Shown one piece after another: positions 49,336-57,082 of a stretch of 64,000 nt of DNA; the stretch's first letter is position 1; every line of letters starts with the position of its first letter. The stretch comes from JACTUA01 sp964551875 (GTDB taxonomy: Archaea; Halobacteriota; Methanomicrobia; Methanomicrobiales; JACTUA01). The position numbers and the translations under genes were made by a program. Location: positions 1-64,000 of the forward strand of contig CAZKEV010000002.1 of the NCBI GenBank assembly GCA_964551875.1, written 5' to 3'. The notes under the pieces were generated by a model that worked only from the letters and a program-made list of their open reading frames with translations, searched no databases and had not been told where the DNA came from.

Positions 49336-49761
49336 GTGGAAGACAGCAGAGCGATCTACTGGCAGGACGCCATCTCAAGAAATATCCCCTTGGGAAACGT
49401 GTCGAAGGAGGAGGTGGAAAGAGCCCCCGAGGAAAGGGCGGACGCTTTCTTCATCGCGGGGATGGTCCTGGCCGCACGGGGAGGGGAGGACATGAGCAAC
49501 GAGCAGCTTCATTGTTCGGGGGAGGCCGTGATGGAGAACCTTATGCACGAGGGCCTCCGCAGACGGTTTGCGAAAAATCGGCCCAAGCTGTTCTGTCTTC
49601 GTGACCTCCCCTTGCTCGAACTCGACAGGCGAATGGAAATCCCCGAGCGGGAGTTCATGCTCGGGTTGGCCTACATGATCAGGGAGAAGACGGGCAGGGA
49701 GTTGACCGCCGAGCAGGCCGCTTCGGAGATCGACTACCGATTAACAGGAGGGAACAACTGA
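49336..49761 (+). CDS. hypothetical acidic protein
   Basis: 141 aa; GTG at 49336 is chosen because GGGGAGG lies six bases upstream. Helical and acidic (VSKEEVERAPEERADAF). The segment EGLRRRFAKNRPKLFCLRDLP contains a degenerate copy of the CGCAAA palindrome at DNA level. Not recognised. Coupled with the next gene (TGATG). Confidence 0.62.
   Translation: MEDSRAIYWQDAISRNIPLGNVSKEEVERAPEERADAFFIAGMVLAARGGEDMSNEQLHCSGEAVMENLMHEGLRRRFAKNRPKLFCLRDLPLLELDRRMEIPEREFMLGLAYMIREKTGRELTAEQAASEIDYRLTGGNN
49558..49572. repeat. degenerate palindrome copy E (one mismatch)
   Basis: CGCAGACGGTTTGCG, like copy C with one base changed, followed by AAAAA. It lies inside a coding region. Confidence 0.4.
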
Positions 49762-49952
49762 TGAAGAAGGAAGGGACCGGGAAAGGGATGGCCTGCCCCT
49801 ACTGCAAGTCGGAAATGAGGGACGGCAAGTGCCCCGACTGCGGTGCGTGGGCGGACTCCTACGGAATCGTCCACCGGGCCAAGTGCCAGGGGGGATTCCA
49901 CGAGGCGTGCTCCGTGAAAGGGAGCGTGAGAGAGGAAGAGGGAGACGATTAG
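49761..49952 (+). CDS. small zinc-ribbon protein
   Basis: 63 aa; ATG overlaps the previous stop after CAGGAGGG. CPYCKSEMRDGKCPDCG is a compact zinc ribbon, and a second Cys set (AKCQGGFHEACS) follows. Such proteins bind nucleic acid or partner proteins; no specific role is apparent. Confidence 0.68.
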   Translation: MKKEGTGKGMACPYCKSEMRDGKCPDCGAWADSYGIVHRAKCQGGFHEACSVKGSVREEEGDD

Positions 49953-49963
49953 TTTTTGGAGGC

Positions 49964-49991
49964 TTGACAAAAGAAACAAGTACCTTATAAT
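49964..49991 (+). promoter_or_regulatory. strong sigma70-like promoter, 16-bp spacer
   Basis: TTGACA (49964-49969), 16 bases, TATAAT (49986-49991), both consensus. It starts the operon of small genes running to about 56.8 kb. Confidence 0.92.
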
Positions 49992-50017
49992 GTAAAGGTG
50001 AACTTGAGGCGCAAACG

Positions 50018-50602
50018 ATGGCGAGACGAATCGTTAAGGCGGGGGTCGTAACGCCCGACCTGATGGTCTACGACAAGAGCTTGAATCGGGAATTCTTCCC
50101 GAACGTGAAGCTCTTCGCAGAGAAGATGATCCCCGGCTGCCCCCTGGGCAAAACGGTGTATCTCACCCTCGCGTTTCACAGAAGGAGCCGGGCGCGCTTC
50201 CCCGTTTCGGTTTCGACCATCCAGTCCGGGGATGGGTGGCTTCACGTCAAGGTGCGAGTGAGCCATTTTGCTGCATTCCCCTGTGCAACCCAGGTCAAGA
50301 CCAAGACGACCGCAGTAGGAGACAAGGTGGCGCAGGTTCTGATGAACGCCAGGTTCACCTACGACTTCGACGACGTGACGTTCTCGAACGCCGAGGAGGC
50401 GGCGATCTTCGGCGCGGGGAACGGCCTATTCTGGGCTTTGCGGAAGCTCAACCGGATCGAGGGAAGGAACTCAAAGACGGCCAGGAATCTTCACGGGTTG
50501 ATGTGGCTCAGCTCCTTCCGATTTTGGCTGGCGAAGGGGAGGGACGACGCCGCCATCGTGCCCGAGAAGATCGTCGACCGGAGGGCGTTGTGTCTGAAGT
50601 GA
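50018..50602 (+). CDS. hypothetical protein, 194 aa
   Basis: 194 aa; ATG after GAGGCGCAAACG. Beta-rich N-terminal half (VYLTLAFHRRSRARFPVSVS) and a helical C-terminal half (NGLFWALRKLNRIEG). Not recognised. First gene after a strong promoter, so probably early and well expressed. Confidence 0.68.
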   Translation: MARRIVKAGVVTPDLMVYDKSLNREFFPNVKLFAEKMIPGCPLGKTVYLTLAFHRRSRARFPVSVSTIQSGDGWLHVKVRVSHFAAFPCATQVKTKTTAVGDKVAQVLMNARFTYDFDDVTFSNAEEAAIFGAGNGLFWALRKLNRIEGRNSKTARNLHGLMWLSSFRFWLAKGRDDAAIVPEKIVDRRALCLK

Positions 50603-50994
50603 CGATTGTCTTGACCCAGGAGGACTTCCGACGGCTTGTGGCCGGGCGACCCGTCGAGGTCGAGGTGAAGCTGCGTGGGGTGCAGTGGTGGATACGATTC
50701 GGCTTGAAGGACATCGACTTCAACACGATGATCGAGGCGATCCGGGACGCAATGGAAGGAATGGCCAGTGGCCAGGTCGAAAAACTCAATCCAGCGGATC
50801 AAGGAACGGGCCAAGGTTCTCTCGGCCCGGATCCAGATTCTGGAGGAGGAAAACCAGGCCCTGAAGATGGCGGCAGCCATCGAGGGGTTCAAGATCGAGC
50901 ATCAAGGGGTGTCGAACAGGATTTACAGGGGGAGGTCCAAGGAATTCAGGGTCGGCCAGCTGATCCTCCCCCTTCCGAGGGGATGGGTCATTGA
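50599..50994 (+). CDS. hypothetical protein, N-terminal 60 codons convincing
   Basis: 131 aa from GTG at 50599, overlapping the previous stop (GTGA). The first 57 codons (TIVLTQEDFRRLVAGRPVEVE) look coding. From about 50770 on the reading is Gly/Pro/Arg/Gln-rich and overlaps the next gene out of phase for 227 bases, which looks like a shadow. A frameshift in the assembly, or a genuine long overlap, would explain it. Confidence 0.5.
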   Translation: MTIVLTQEDFRRLVAGRPVEVEVKLRGVQWWIRFGLKDIDFNTMIEAIRDAMEGMASGQVEKLNPADQGTGQGSLGPDPDSGGGKPGPEDGGSHRGVQDRASRGVEQDLQGEVQGIQGRPADPPPSEGMGH

Positions 50995-51082
50995 TTCCAG
51001 TTCGGGGTCGTTTACTGCTTTCACTACCGAGCGGCATGGGCAGAAGTACGCGGAGGTCCAGGTCATCCAATTGGAGGAGTGA
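50768..51082 (+). CDS. hypothetical coiled-coil protein, 104 aa
   Basis: 104 aa from GTG at 50768. N-terminal coiled coil (SARIQILEEENQALKMAAAIE), then a beta-rich C-terminus (RVGQLILPLPRGWVID). Composition argues that this frame, not the overlapping one, is coding here. GGCCAGTG gives no strong ribosome site, so it may be coupled with or fused to the previous gene. Confidence 0.58.
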   Translation: MARSKNSIQRIKERAKVLSARIQILEEENQALKMAAAIEGFKIEHQGVSNRIYRGRSKEFRVGQLILPLPRGWVIDSSSGSFTAFTTERHGQKYAEVQVIQLEE

Positions 51083-51084
51083 GA

Positions 51085-51570
51085 ATGGCAAGGGTACTGA
51101 CGGTTTACATCGGGAAGGAAACGATCGAACAGATCCTCAAGGGAGAGACCATCGAGATCGGAGTGGCGGATAGCGCGGGCCAGAAGTGGAAAGCCGCGCT
51201 CGCCAAGACGGGCATCACCCTGGAGGAGGGATTCGCTCTTTCCATCGGGGAAGTTCCGAAGTGGATTCTTTACATCGAGGGCCACCCGATCGGGACCGGC
51301 CAGAACGAGAACCCGGGAGATGCCCTCCGCGAAGCGTTTGCGGCGGCGGGGTTGACGTCCATGCCCGAGGCGGTGGAGGCCAAGGCAATCAACGCGGAGA
51401 CGGGCGACGCCTACTCGATTTTCACGCTCGAAGGTTCCGCCTACTGCGTTCCCGTGACGCAATTCGCGGAGGAGGTCGCCAAGTCCTCGAATTGGACGAC
51501 GGCGAGGCAGGCCAAGCGGCCCGAGATCGACGCCCTGATGAAGGAGCTCAAGGCGCTCCCCAGGGGGTAG
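51085..51570 (+). CDS. hypothetical protein, 161 aa
   Basis: 161 aa; ATG at 51085 follows GGAGGAG by six bases. Alternating helix and strand (ILKGETIEIGVADSAGQKW, LREAFAAAGLTSMPEAVEA). Not recognised. A degenerate copy of the CGCAAA palindrome lies in the codons for LREAFAAAG. Confidence 0.66.
   Translation: MARVLTVYIGKETIEQILKGETIEIGVADSAGQKWKAALAKTGITLEEGFALSIGEVPKWILYIEGHPIGTGQNENPGDALREAFAAAGLTSMPEAVEAKAINAETGDAYSIFTLEGSAYCVPVTQFAEEVAKSSNWTTARQAKRPEIDALMKELKALPRG
51328..51342. repeat. degenerate palindrome copy F (one mismatch)
   Basis: CGCGAAGCGTTTGCG, one base from copy A, within a coding region. This may be chance. Confidence 0.35.
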
Positions 51571-51579
51571 GGGGACCAC

Positions 51580-51906
51580 ATGGAGGAGCAGGCGTTTCCC
51601 AGCGTGACCGTCAGGAAGTGGACGGCGTGCGGCGTGATGGACGTCACCCTCGTTTTCAATTCTGGCGGCAAGGTCAGCGGGATTTTCCCCCGCCTCGGGA
51701 AGGGGTTCACCTGCAAGGGGCTCCTCTGCGGGGTTGCGGGGAACATCGCGGGGAGGGCTATCCAGCTGGGGGTGCCCATTCCTTCCATCGTGGCGGCAAT
51801 GAAGGGGACGGCATGCCCCGAGGCGAAGGACAAGAGGTCCTGCCTTGACGCGATCGCCGGGGTGCTCGATGAACACGGAGGTTCCTGTGCCTCTTCCGGT
51901 GAATGA
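51580..51906 (+). CDS. stand-alone TSCPD-domain protein
   Basis: 108 aa. CGVMDVTLVFNSGGKVSGIF, then CKGLLCGVAGNIAGRAIQLG, and KRSCLDAIAGVL follow the layout of the TSCPD domain, normally found at the C-terminus of class II ribonucleotide reductases (NrdJ) or as a small separate protein; here the SCPD signature reads SCLD. Six Cys could bind metal. The class II reductase of this phage lies 9 kb downstream, so this may be its regulator or activator (inference). Confidence 0.75.
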   Translation: MEEQAFPSVTVRKWTACGVMDVTLVFNSGGKVSGIFPRLGKGFTCKGLLCGVAGNIAGRAIQLGVPIPSIVAAMKGTACPEAKDKRSCLDAIAGVLDEHGGSCASSGE

Positions 51907-52279
51907 TCCATCGTTCATGTTTCTCTGCCGCTTCTGCGAGTGTTTTGCCGAGGCGAAGGATGCCGGAAGAGCGTCGTGCGGGAAGGCTTGCGGGGGGCCG
52001 AAGAAGAGGATGGACTACCCCAAGTACCGGGGTCCCCTCACGATGAAGTACATCGCGGATCACTGCTTCGTTTGCGGGGAGGAGACCAGGATTTCCGTTC
52101 ACGTCCACAAGGAAGACCGGGCTCTGGGCGTCTGCGAGAAGCACCTGATTTTTGCCGGGATCGGGTACGATGACATCAAGAAGGTGAAGGCGGAGAACAT
52201 GGGAATCGTGTGCCGGAAGATGGTTTCCATTTCTCCCGAGGAACTATTCGGCCTCAAGGGGCCAGAGGACAAATCATGA
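51869..52279 (+). CDS. Cys-rich zinc-finger protein
   Basis: 136 aa from ATG 51869 (overlaps the TSCPD gene by 38 bases); a GTG at 51899, four bases before the previous stop, is an alternative. CRFCECF with C..C downstream, and CFVCGEE with GVCEKH, suggest two zinc sites. Not recognised as a named family. The stop overlaps the next ATG (ATGA). Confidence 0.6.
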   Translation: MNTEVPVPLPVNDPSFMFLCRFCECFAEAKDAGRASCGKACGGPKKRMDYPKYRGPLTMKYIADHCFVCGEETRISVHVHKEDRALGVCEKHLIFAGIGYDDIKKVKAENMGIVCRKMVSISPEELFGLKGPEDKS

Positions 52280-52518
52280 TTCGATGCGATATCTGCCGGA
52301 TGGAGTTCAAGGACGACAACGCGGAGAGGTTGGATCGAACGAAGCACGGATGGCCGGTTCCAACGGGTAAAACCGACAAGGAGACGGGTGCTCCCGTCTG
52401 GAAGCTCCGCCTGTGCTCCGACGCGTCGCCCGCCGAGATCCTGACCTACCGGAAGGTAAAAGAGAATCTCAAGAAGGGGATCAGGAGCGCGGGTTTTCCC
52501 GGAGGGAACACCCCGTGA
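52276..52518 (+). CDS. small CxxC protein, 80 aa
   Basis: 80 aa; ATG overlaps the previous stop. Begins IRCDICRMEFKDDN, with a CxxC zinc-site half and a later RLCSD. Basic C-terminus. Function unknown; part of a chain of coupled small genes, its TGA overlapping the next GTG. Confidence 0.62.
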   Translation: MIRCDICRMEFKDDNAERLDRTKHGWPVPTGKTDKETGAPVWKLRLCSDASPAEILTYRKVKENLKKGIRSAGFPGGNTP

Positions 52519-52838
52519 ATTTAGAGAGCCTCCCCAAGGAAGCCGAGGACACGTTCTGGTTGTCCTTCGGTGCCAAGCTGCCCCCGGGGGCGAAGGTCTT
52601 CGTCTCGAAGACGGCGGAGTCCCCGAGGACCTTCTTGGACGCCAGGGGGGCGCTCCTTTCCTGCATCCCTTCCGCCATGTTGGCGCACCTGATCTTCGTG
52701 GATCTGTATCCCGAGGCAAATTGGGCGCACGACTGCCTTTACGTCTTTGCGGTGTCGGGTGGGAACCTATTCGCTGTGGCGCACGACTGGCCCCCGCTCG
52801 GGGCCGACGATTTTCTTCCCATGGAAAAGAAAGGATGA
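52515..52838 (+). CDS. hypothetical protein, 107 aa
   Basis: 107 aa; GTG overlaps the preceding stop (GTGA), with GGAGGGAAC upstream. Mixed alpha/beta sequence with hydrophobic LLSCIPSAMLAHLIFVDLYP, which could be a buried helix or a weak membrane segment. Not recognised. Confidence 0.6.
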   Translation: MNLESLPKEAEDTFWLSFGAKLPPGAKVFVSKTAESPRTFLDARGALLSCIPSAMLAHLIFVDLYPEANWAHDCLYVFAVSGGNLFAVAHDWPPLGADDFLPMEKKG

Positions 52839-52841
52839 ACG

Positions 52842-53171
52842 GTGGACGCGAAGCAAATGAAGTCGCTGGAGAAGATGCTCCTGGAGAAACGGGAGCGTCT
52901 CTCCAACGACATCGGGCGCATGAAGGCCGATGAGGAGGTGATTCCCAGCAAGGATCCCGAGGATTTAGACTACGAGGCAGAGATCACGCGGGGTCTAATC
53001 GAGATGGAAGAGAGGGAGATCCGGGAGATCGACGACGCCCTGGCGCGGATCGAGGACAAGACCTTCGGGATCTGCGAGTCTTGCGGGAAGGGAATCAAGC
53101 CCGTCAGGCTCAAGTCCCTTCCGAATTCCAGGCTGTGTCTTCCCTGCAAAAGGAAAGAGGAAGAGGCATGA
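52842..53171 (+). CDS. DksA/TraR-like zinc-finger protein
   Basis: 109 aa; GTG start three bases after the previous stop. N-terminal coiled coil (LEKMLLEKRERLSNDIGRM), an acidic turn DPEDLDYEAE at the coiled-coil tip, and a C4 finger CESCGKGIKPVRLKSLP...CLPC. This is the DksA/TraR plan: these proteins enter the RNA polymerase secondary channel and alter initiation at host promoters. Phage copies can shift transcription without ppGpp (known for TraR). The acidic tip fits activity. Confidence 0.88.
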   Translation: MDAKQMKSLEKMLLEKRERLSNDIGRMKADEEVIPSKDPEDLDYEAEITRGLIEMEEREIREIDDALARIEDKTFGICESCGKGIKPVRLKSLPNSRLCLPCKRKEEEA

Positions 53172-53572
53172 AGCCCGGCGACGTCGTAGTTCTGAAGGGA
53201 ACGATCATTTATGACGGGGGAATCACTATCCCCGACAAGTCTGATCGTCTCACCATCATCGAGGGGAAGGCTGACATCGGCGGGTGCATCCTGGCGAAGG
53301 ATTGGCAGGGGGAGATCCACTGCATCAATCCCGACAGGTTCGATCTGGTCTGGACCGCCGAGGAGGCCGTCGCCAAGAAGATGATGGAGCCACCTATCAT
53401 GCAGTTCAAGCCGGTGAGCTACGCCGAGGTGGAACAGCGGCTTCATCAATCTATAGCGAAGGCCATGGCGATCAACCTTGACGACGCGATCATGAATGGG
53501 ATGCTCGCGACGGCGGACGAAAAGGGAACAAAGCAGATAGCCACGCAGTTGGGGATGGGGGACCGAGGATGA
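53168..53572 (+). CDS. hypothetical protein, 134 aa
   Basis: 134 aa; ATG overlaps the previous stop (ATGA). N-terminal beta barrel-like pattern (GDVVVLKGTIIYDGGITIPD), then a helix-rich end (VEQRLHQSIAKAMAINLDDAI). Not recognised. Coupled with the following lipoprotein gene. Confidence 0.64.
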   Translation: MKPGDVVVLKGTIIYDGGITIPDKSDRLTIIEGKADIGGCILAKDWQGEIHCINPDRFDLVWTAEEAVAKKMMEPPIMQFKPVSYAEVEQRLHQSIAKAMAINLDDAIMNGMLATADEKGTKQIATQLGMGDRG

Positions 53573-54786
53573 AACGCATGACGGTACTACTGGTGGTCGT
53601 TTTCATGTCCGGGTGCCCCTCTTCGGAGCTCCTTCGGGAGACCCCGGTGATGGACACGGACCTCGTGGCGGTCGAGAAGGCTCACGCCCAGGAGATCCAG
53701 ACCCACCTCCTGCCCGAGGGGCTGCTGATCTACGCCAAGAGGCCCCCAGGAGACCTGAAGGCACTCTACGAACAGGGGACCGCCCAGGCGGACGGGGCGT
53801 TCCACAACGGGCTCTACCTCGCGGCCCTGTCCCTGAAGTACGCCGTGACCAAGGATCCGGCGGACCAAGTGAAGGCCCTGGCCTGCTGGAAGGCCCACCA
53901 TCTCCTCGTCGCGGGTTCCGGATACTCCGGGCTGGTGGCGCGATCCTACGGGAAGCACGATCCATCGGAGACCACGCTGACCTTCAGGCGGGACGGGAGC
54001 GGGGACGGGCAGGGGGGGTGGCTGTTCGGAACGAACATCTTCGTGCGGCTGGCCGCCGACGACGCATCCAGGGCGGAGGCGGCGGTGGACGTAAAAGCCA
54101 TCGCCATGCACATGAGGAAGCACCACCTGAAGGTGTACCAGGACGAGAACACGCCGACGCCCTACGGGGACTTCAACACGCCGGTCATGGGGGTCCCCAT
54201 CGGGCACTACGGGGTGGCGATGATGGCTCTTGCGAACCTCGCTCTGAAGCTGAACCCGGGGGACGGGGAGTGCGAGGCGTTCCTCAACTGGCTGGTCGAG
54301 AAGGATTACCATCGGCAGGCGCAGCACTTCTACCCGTGGTTCCCCCACTCCGCCGCGAACACGTTCATGTACGGGATGAATATGGTGACCCTCTGGATGA
54401 ACGACGAGTCTCCGCACCGGAGGGAGTTCTACCTCGCAGGCGCGGATGCCTTCTGGGAGCGGAGCCACGCTTGGCAGATGACGTTCCACGCCCTGTCCTA
54501 CAAGTTCGTGGGGGGGACCCACTACAGCGGGGACATCGACGGCTCGGTCGTCAGGCTGAAGAATCTGACGCAGAGGTACAACCCCTACGCCGACCAGCAT
54601 CAGAACACCAAGACCCACACGAAGGTGGTGCCGTTGGAGTGCCGACCCGTGACCTCGACCGCGTGGTCGTCGGACGCCTACGAGGAGCTGCTGAAGGCCG
54701 AGGGAGGGGACCCGTCCCTGGACTACTCGCGGCAGGACTTCCTGCTTGCCTATTGGATGGGCCGGTACATGGGAGCCCTTGAATGA
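53569..54786 (+). CDS. large lipoprotein with toroid-like helical repeats
   Basis: 405 aa; ATG overlaps the previous stop. N-terminus KRMTVLLVVVFMSGC is a short lipoprotein signal (MSGC, Cys16). The body alternates helices with GLYLAALSLKYAV, IGHYGVAMMALANLALKL and SAANTFMYGMNMVTLW, a spacing reminiscent of (alpha/alpha) toroids of polysaccharide-acting enzymes, with His/Trp/Tyr in the turns. No catalytic pair can be assigned. It could alter the host envelope (exclusion) or degrade surface sugars. The family is not identified. Confidence 0.62.
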   Translation: MKRMTVLLVVVFMSGCPSSELLRETPVMDTDLVAVEKAHAQEIQTHLLPEGLLIYAKRPPGDLKALYEQGTAQADGAFHNGLYLAALSLKYAVTKDPADQVKALACWKAHHLLVAGSGYSGLVARSYGKHDPSETTLTFRRDGSGDGQGGWLFGTNIFVRLAADDASRAEAAVDVKAIAMHMRKHHLKVYQDENTPTPYGDFNTPVMGVPIGHYGVAMMALANLALKLNPGDGECEAFLNWLVEKDYHRQAQHFYPWFPHSAANTFMYGMNMVTLWMNDESPHRREFYLAGADAFWERSHAWQMTFHALSYKFVGGTHYSGDIDGSVVRLKNLTQRYNPYADQHQNTKTHTKVVPLECRPVTSTAWSSDAYEELLKAEGGDPSLDYSRQDFLLAYWMGRYMGALE

Positions 54787-55172
54787 TCGTCAAACTTGAA
54801 GATCATCCGTGGCTTCGGGATGAGATGCTGGAGAAGGCCAGCAAGGTAGCGGGGAAGGTCGTCGGCTCATTTTTCCTCACGAAAATAGGGATGGAAGCGG
54901 GGGTGATCAAGGCGGTTCGGAAGGGGGCGGAAGAGGCTTTGCGGCCCTACAATGTTAGGGTGTCGTGGGGGGAGGAGAATCTTGCTGAGTACCTATCTAC
55001 CCACATGGACGTCACGTTCGATTTCTCGCCCGAGAGCGAGACGGACCTCGATCACCCATGGTCCAGGCGTATTTTCATTCACACGGACCGCATGAAGAAG
55101 TTGCTTCAGAAGAACGGGCTCCTCGCCAACGCGGACGACGCGAGGGCGGTAGCGGAATCTCTCCTGAAGTAG
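54783..55172 (+). CDS. hypothetical protein, 129 aa
   Basis: 129 aa; ATG overlaps the previous stop (ATGA). A hydrophobic stretch (VVGSFFLTKIGMEAGVI) is probably a buried helix; the C-terminus is basic (RMKKLLQKNGLLANADDA). Not recognised. Base composition is more AT-rich than neighbours. Confidence 0.6.
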   Translation: MIVKLEDHPWLRDEMLEKASKVAGKVVGSFFLTKIGMEAGVIKAVRKGAEEALRPYNVRVSWGEENLAEYLSTHMDVTFDFSPESETDLDHPWSRRIFIHTDRMKKLLQKNGLLANADDARAVAESLLK

Positions 55173-55182
55173 GAGGACGTGG

Positions 55183-55527
55183 ATGTCAGCCATTGACAGG
55201 CTTCTCGATAAGTTGGGGATCAAGGCCCCACCCATTGCCGACTTGAGCCAGATAGCCCCCTGCCTGGGGGCAGACTACTCCGTTCGGGAGTTCGCACGAG
55301 AAGCGGCCCAGCGCATCCACAGCCAGTTCGGCCTCGACGAAGACCTCGTCTTCTTCATGATCATCGACGAGAAGGATCCCGAGGAGGAAACCAAGATCGC
55401 CGAGGCCGTCGAGGCGCGGGCGTGGTCGAGGCAGGGGGCAGAGGAGGAGGACGCCTGGGAGGACGAGGAAGAGGAAGACGAGGACTGGGACGAGGACGAT
55501 CCTGAAGAATCGAGGGGGGATCAATAG
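55183..55527 (+). CDS. small protein with acidic tail
   Basis: 114 aa; ATG after AGGAGGACGTGG. N-terminal 75 residues mixed alpha/beta, then an Asp/Glu-rich tail (DEEEEDEDWDEDDPEE). Acidic tails of this type occur in DNA-mimic and host-inhibitor proteins, but the N-terminus shows no known motif. Confidence 0.6.
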   Translation: MSAIDRLLDKLGIKAPPIADLSQIAPCLGADYSVREFAREAAQRIHSQFGLDEDLVFFMIIDEKDPEEETKIAEAVEARAWSRQGAEEEDAWEDEEEEDEDWDEDDPEESRGDQ

Positions 55528-55557
55528 AGTTGAGTGACCTTGACGAAAGGGCCAAGC

Positions 55558-56829
55558 ATGAAAATCGGAAGCATCGAGGACCTCAATCCAGCGCCCTACA
55601 ACCCGAGGCGGATCGACCAGGAATCCTTGTCGGGCTTGCAGGTCAGCATCCGGGAACTCGGCGACGTCAGCTGCATCTGTTTCAACGAGAGGACGAAGCA
55701 GATGTTTGCGGGACACCAGCGGGTGAAGGCCCTCAAGGCGGAGTTCGGATCCGACCTCAAGATTGTCGGGGACGAGGCGACGGGCTTTTCCATCCTCACC
55801 CCGAAGGGGGACCGCTTCCCCATCCGGGTCGTGGACTGGCCGGAGGACAAGGAGCGGCTGGCGAACCTCACGGCCAACAACCACTTCATCCAGGGGGTGT
55901 GGACCGAAACCGCCGAGGACGTTCTTGGGCAGGCCGACAACGACTTCCCGGAATTGTGTGAGCAGCTCCGTCTCAACGACCTGGACCTTGAACTTCTCAT
56001 TGCGAAGGGGAAGAAGGATCACGTCGGCAAGGGCAAGGACGCGGAGCCCGACCTCGACGCCGGGGAGGAGCTGAGGAAGAAGTGGGGGGTGGAGCTGGGG
56101 CAGATTTGGGAGATGGGAGATCACCGGATCCTCTGCGGAGACTGCCTCGACAAGGCCCTGGTGGATAATTTTATGGCGGGGGAGATGGCTCACATGAGCT
56201 TCACCGATCCCCCCTACGGGGTGGATTACGGAGGACACAACCACCCATTGTGGTCTCACAAACACGCCCCAATCCAGAACGACGCCCTGCCCGCCGACCA
56301 GATGGCCGCTTTCTGGGAAGCCGCCTTCAACATGGTGGCGGACTACGTCTCGAACGACCTCTACGTGACGGCCCCCGGAGGCCCCCTGAACAACACCATG
56401 GCCGCCGCCATCTCCAGGACCCCGTTCGAGCATCACCAGTGGCTCATTTGGGTGAAGGACCGGCTCGTCCTCGGGCGGTCGAATTACCACTACCGGCACG
56501 AGCACATTTGGTACGGCTGGAAGAAGGGGAAGACATCTTCCTGGCAGGGATCCACGACCGAGGACAGCGTCTGGGAAATCAAGCGCCCCAGTCGATCGGA
56601 TGACCACCCGACCATGAAACCGGTGGAGCTCGTTCAGAAGGCCCTGGCCAACAGCAGCATGAAGGGCGACACCGTGTTCGAGCCCTTCAGCGGCTCGGGG
56701 ACAACCATCGTGGCCTGCGAGAACATGGAGAGGAAGTGCTTGGCCATCGAAGTCGTTCCGGCCTACGTCGCCGTCGCGCTTCAGCGGTGGTCGGACGCTT
56801 TCCAGAAAACTCCGAAAAAGTTGTCGTAG
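55558..56829 (+). CDS. ParB-like plus DNA methyltransferase fusion
   Basis: 423 aa; ATG after GAAAGGG. N-terminal ParB/sulfiredoxin-like domain (1-100: LNPAPYNPRRID, FAGHQRVKAL). The methyltransferase domain has motif IV DPPY (217-220) and motif I FSGSGTT (377-383), the beta-class order with the target-recognition region between them, likely an N4/N6 amino-methylase. Such ParB-MTase fusions are common in phages and protect DNA against restriction or mark it. No restriction gene is adjacent. Terminal gene of the block before the non-coding interval. Confidence 0.88.
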   Translation: MKIGSIEDLNPAPYNPRRIDQESLSGLQVSIRELGDVSCICFNERTKQMFAGHQRVKALKAEFGSDLKIVGDEATGFSILTPKGDRFPIRVVDWPEDKERLANLTANNHFIQGVWTETAEDVLGQADNDFPELCEQLRLNDLDLELLIAKGKKDHVGKGKDAEPDLDAGEELRKKWGVELGQIWEMGDHRILCGDCLDKALVDNFMAGEMAHMSFTDPPYGVDYGGHNHPLWSHKHAPIQNDALPADQMAAFWEAAFNMVADYVSNDLYVTAPGGPLNNTMAAAISRTPFEHHQWLIWVKDRLVLGRSNYHYRHEHIWYGWKKGKTSSWQGSTTEDSVWEIKRPSRSDDHPTMKPVELVQKALANSSMKGDTVFEPFSGSGTTIVACENMERKCLAIEVVPAYVAVALQRWSDAFQKTPKKLS

Positions 56830-56834
56830 GTCCC

Positions 56835-56862
56835 TTGACTCGGTGACCCTCCCGCCTATGAT
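56835..56862 (+). promoter_or_regulatory. promoter of RNA 1, 16-bp spacer
   Basis: TTGACT (56835-56840), 16 bases, TATGAT (56857-56862). Same spacing as the early promoters. It points into the structured RNA, not a gene. Confidence 0.78.
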
Positions 56863-56867
56863 AGGGA

Positions 56868-57034
56868 GTGGCAAGACCGGGGGAAGAAATGCAGCGAGGC
56901 AACGAATCTCGGATCTCAGCACCCCCTTCGCTGGGGGTTGCTGGCGGGGGGTTACGCGGGTTCTCCTGCGCTGCCCCGGTAGCCCCCTATAACCATCAGG
57001 CCGTCTTCCACCAGGAGGCGGCCTTTCTTTTTTT
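56868..57034 (+). ncRNA. structured non-coding RNA 1 (about 165 nt)
   Basis: Interval with no convincing gene, led by a promoter and closed by a terminator. Stems seen: CAGCA-CCCCC with GGGGG-T-TGCTG (56917-56943); CGCGGG-TTCT-CCTGCG (56955-56970); an outer pairing GGGGG (56946-56950) with CCCCC (56983-56987); then the terminator stem. It shares GGGAGTGG near its 5' end and GTAGCCCCC plus AACCA and CAGGCCG at its 3' end with the second unit. The 60-codon frame here is low-quality and not coding. Not a tRNA, riboswitch or tmRNA by pattern. Confidence 0.72.
56998..57034 (+). terminator. terminator of RNA 1
   Basis: AGGCCG-T-CTTCC, loop ACCA, GGAGG-CGGCCT, then TTCTTTTTTTG. Eleven pairs with one bulge. 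Confidence 0.92.
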
Positions 57035-57046
57035 GCTGGAAACCCC

Positions 57047-57076
57047 TTGACAGCTTTCAGACGGGGGAGCAAGAAT
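57047..57076 (+). promoter_or_regulatory. promoter of RNA 2
   Basis: TTGACA (57047-57052), 18 bases, AAGAAT (57071-57076). Perfect -35; the -10 is weak (4 of 6). Confidence 0.5.
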
Positions 57077-57082
57077 AGGGGT

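Noticed and set aside
56868..57050. A 60-codon open frame in the non-coding interval
   Set aside because: It crosses two stable stems and the terminator, has no ribosome site, and its product ends in repeated Phe/Leu from the T run.
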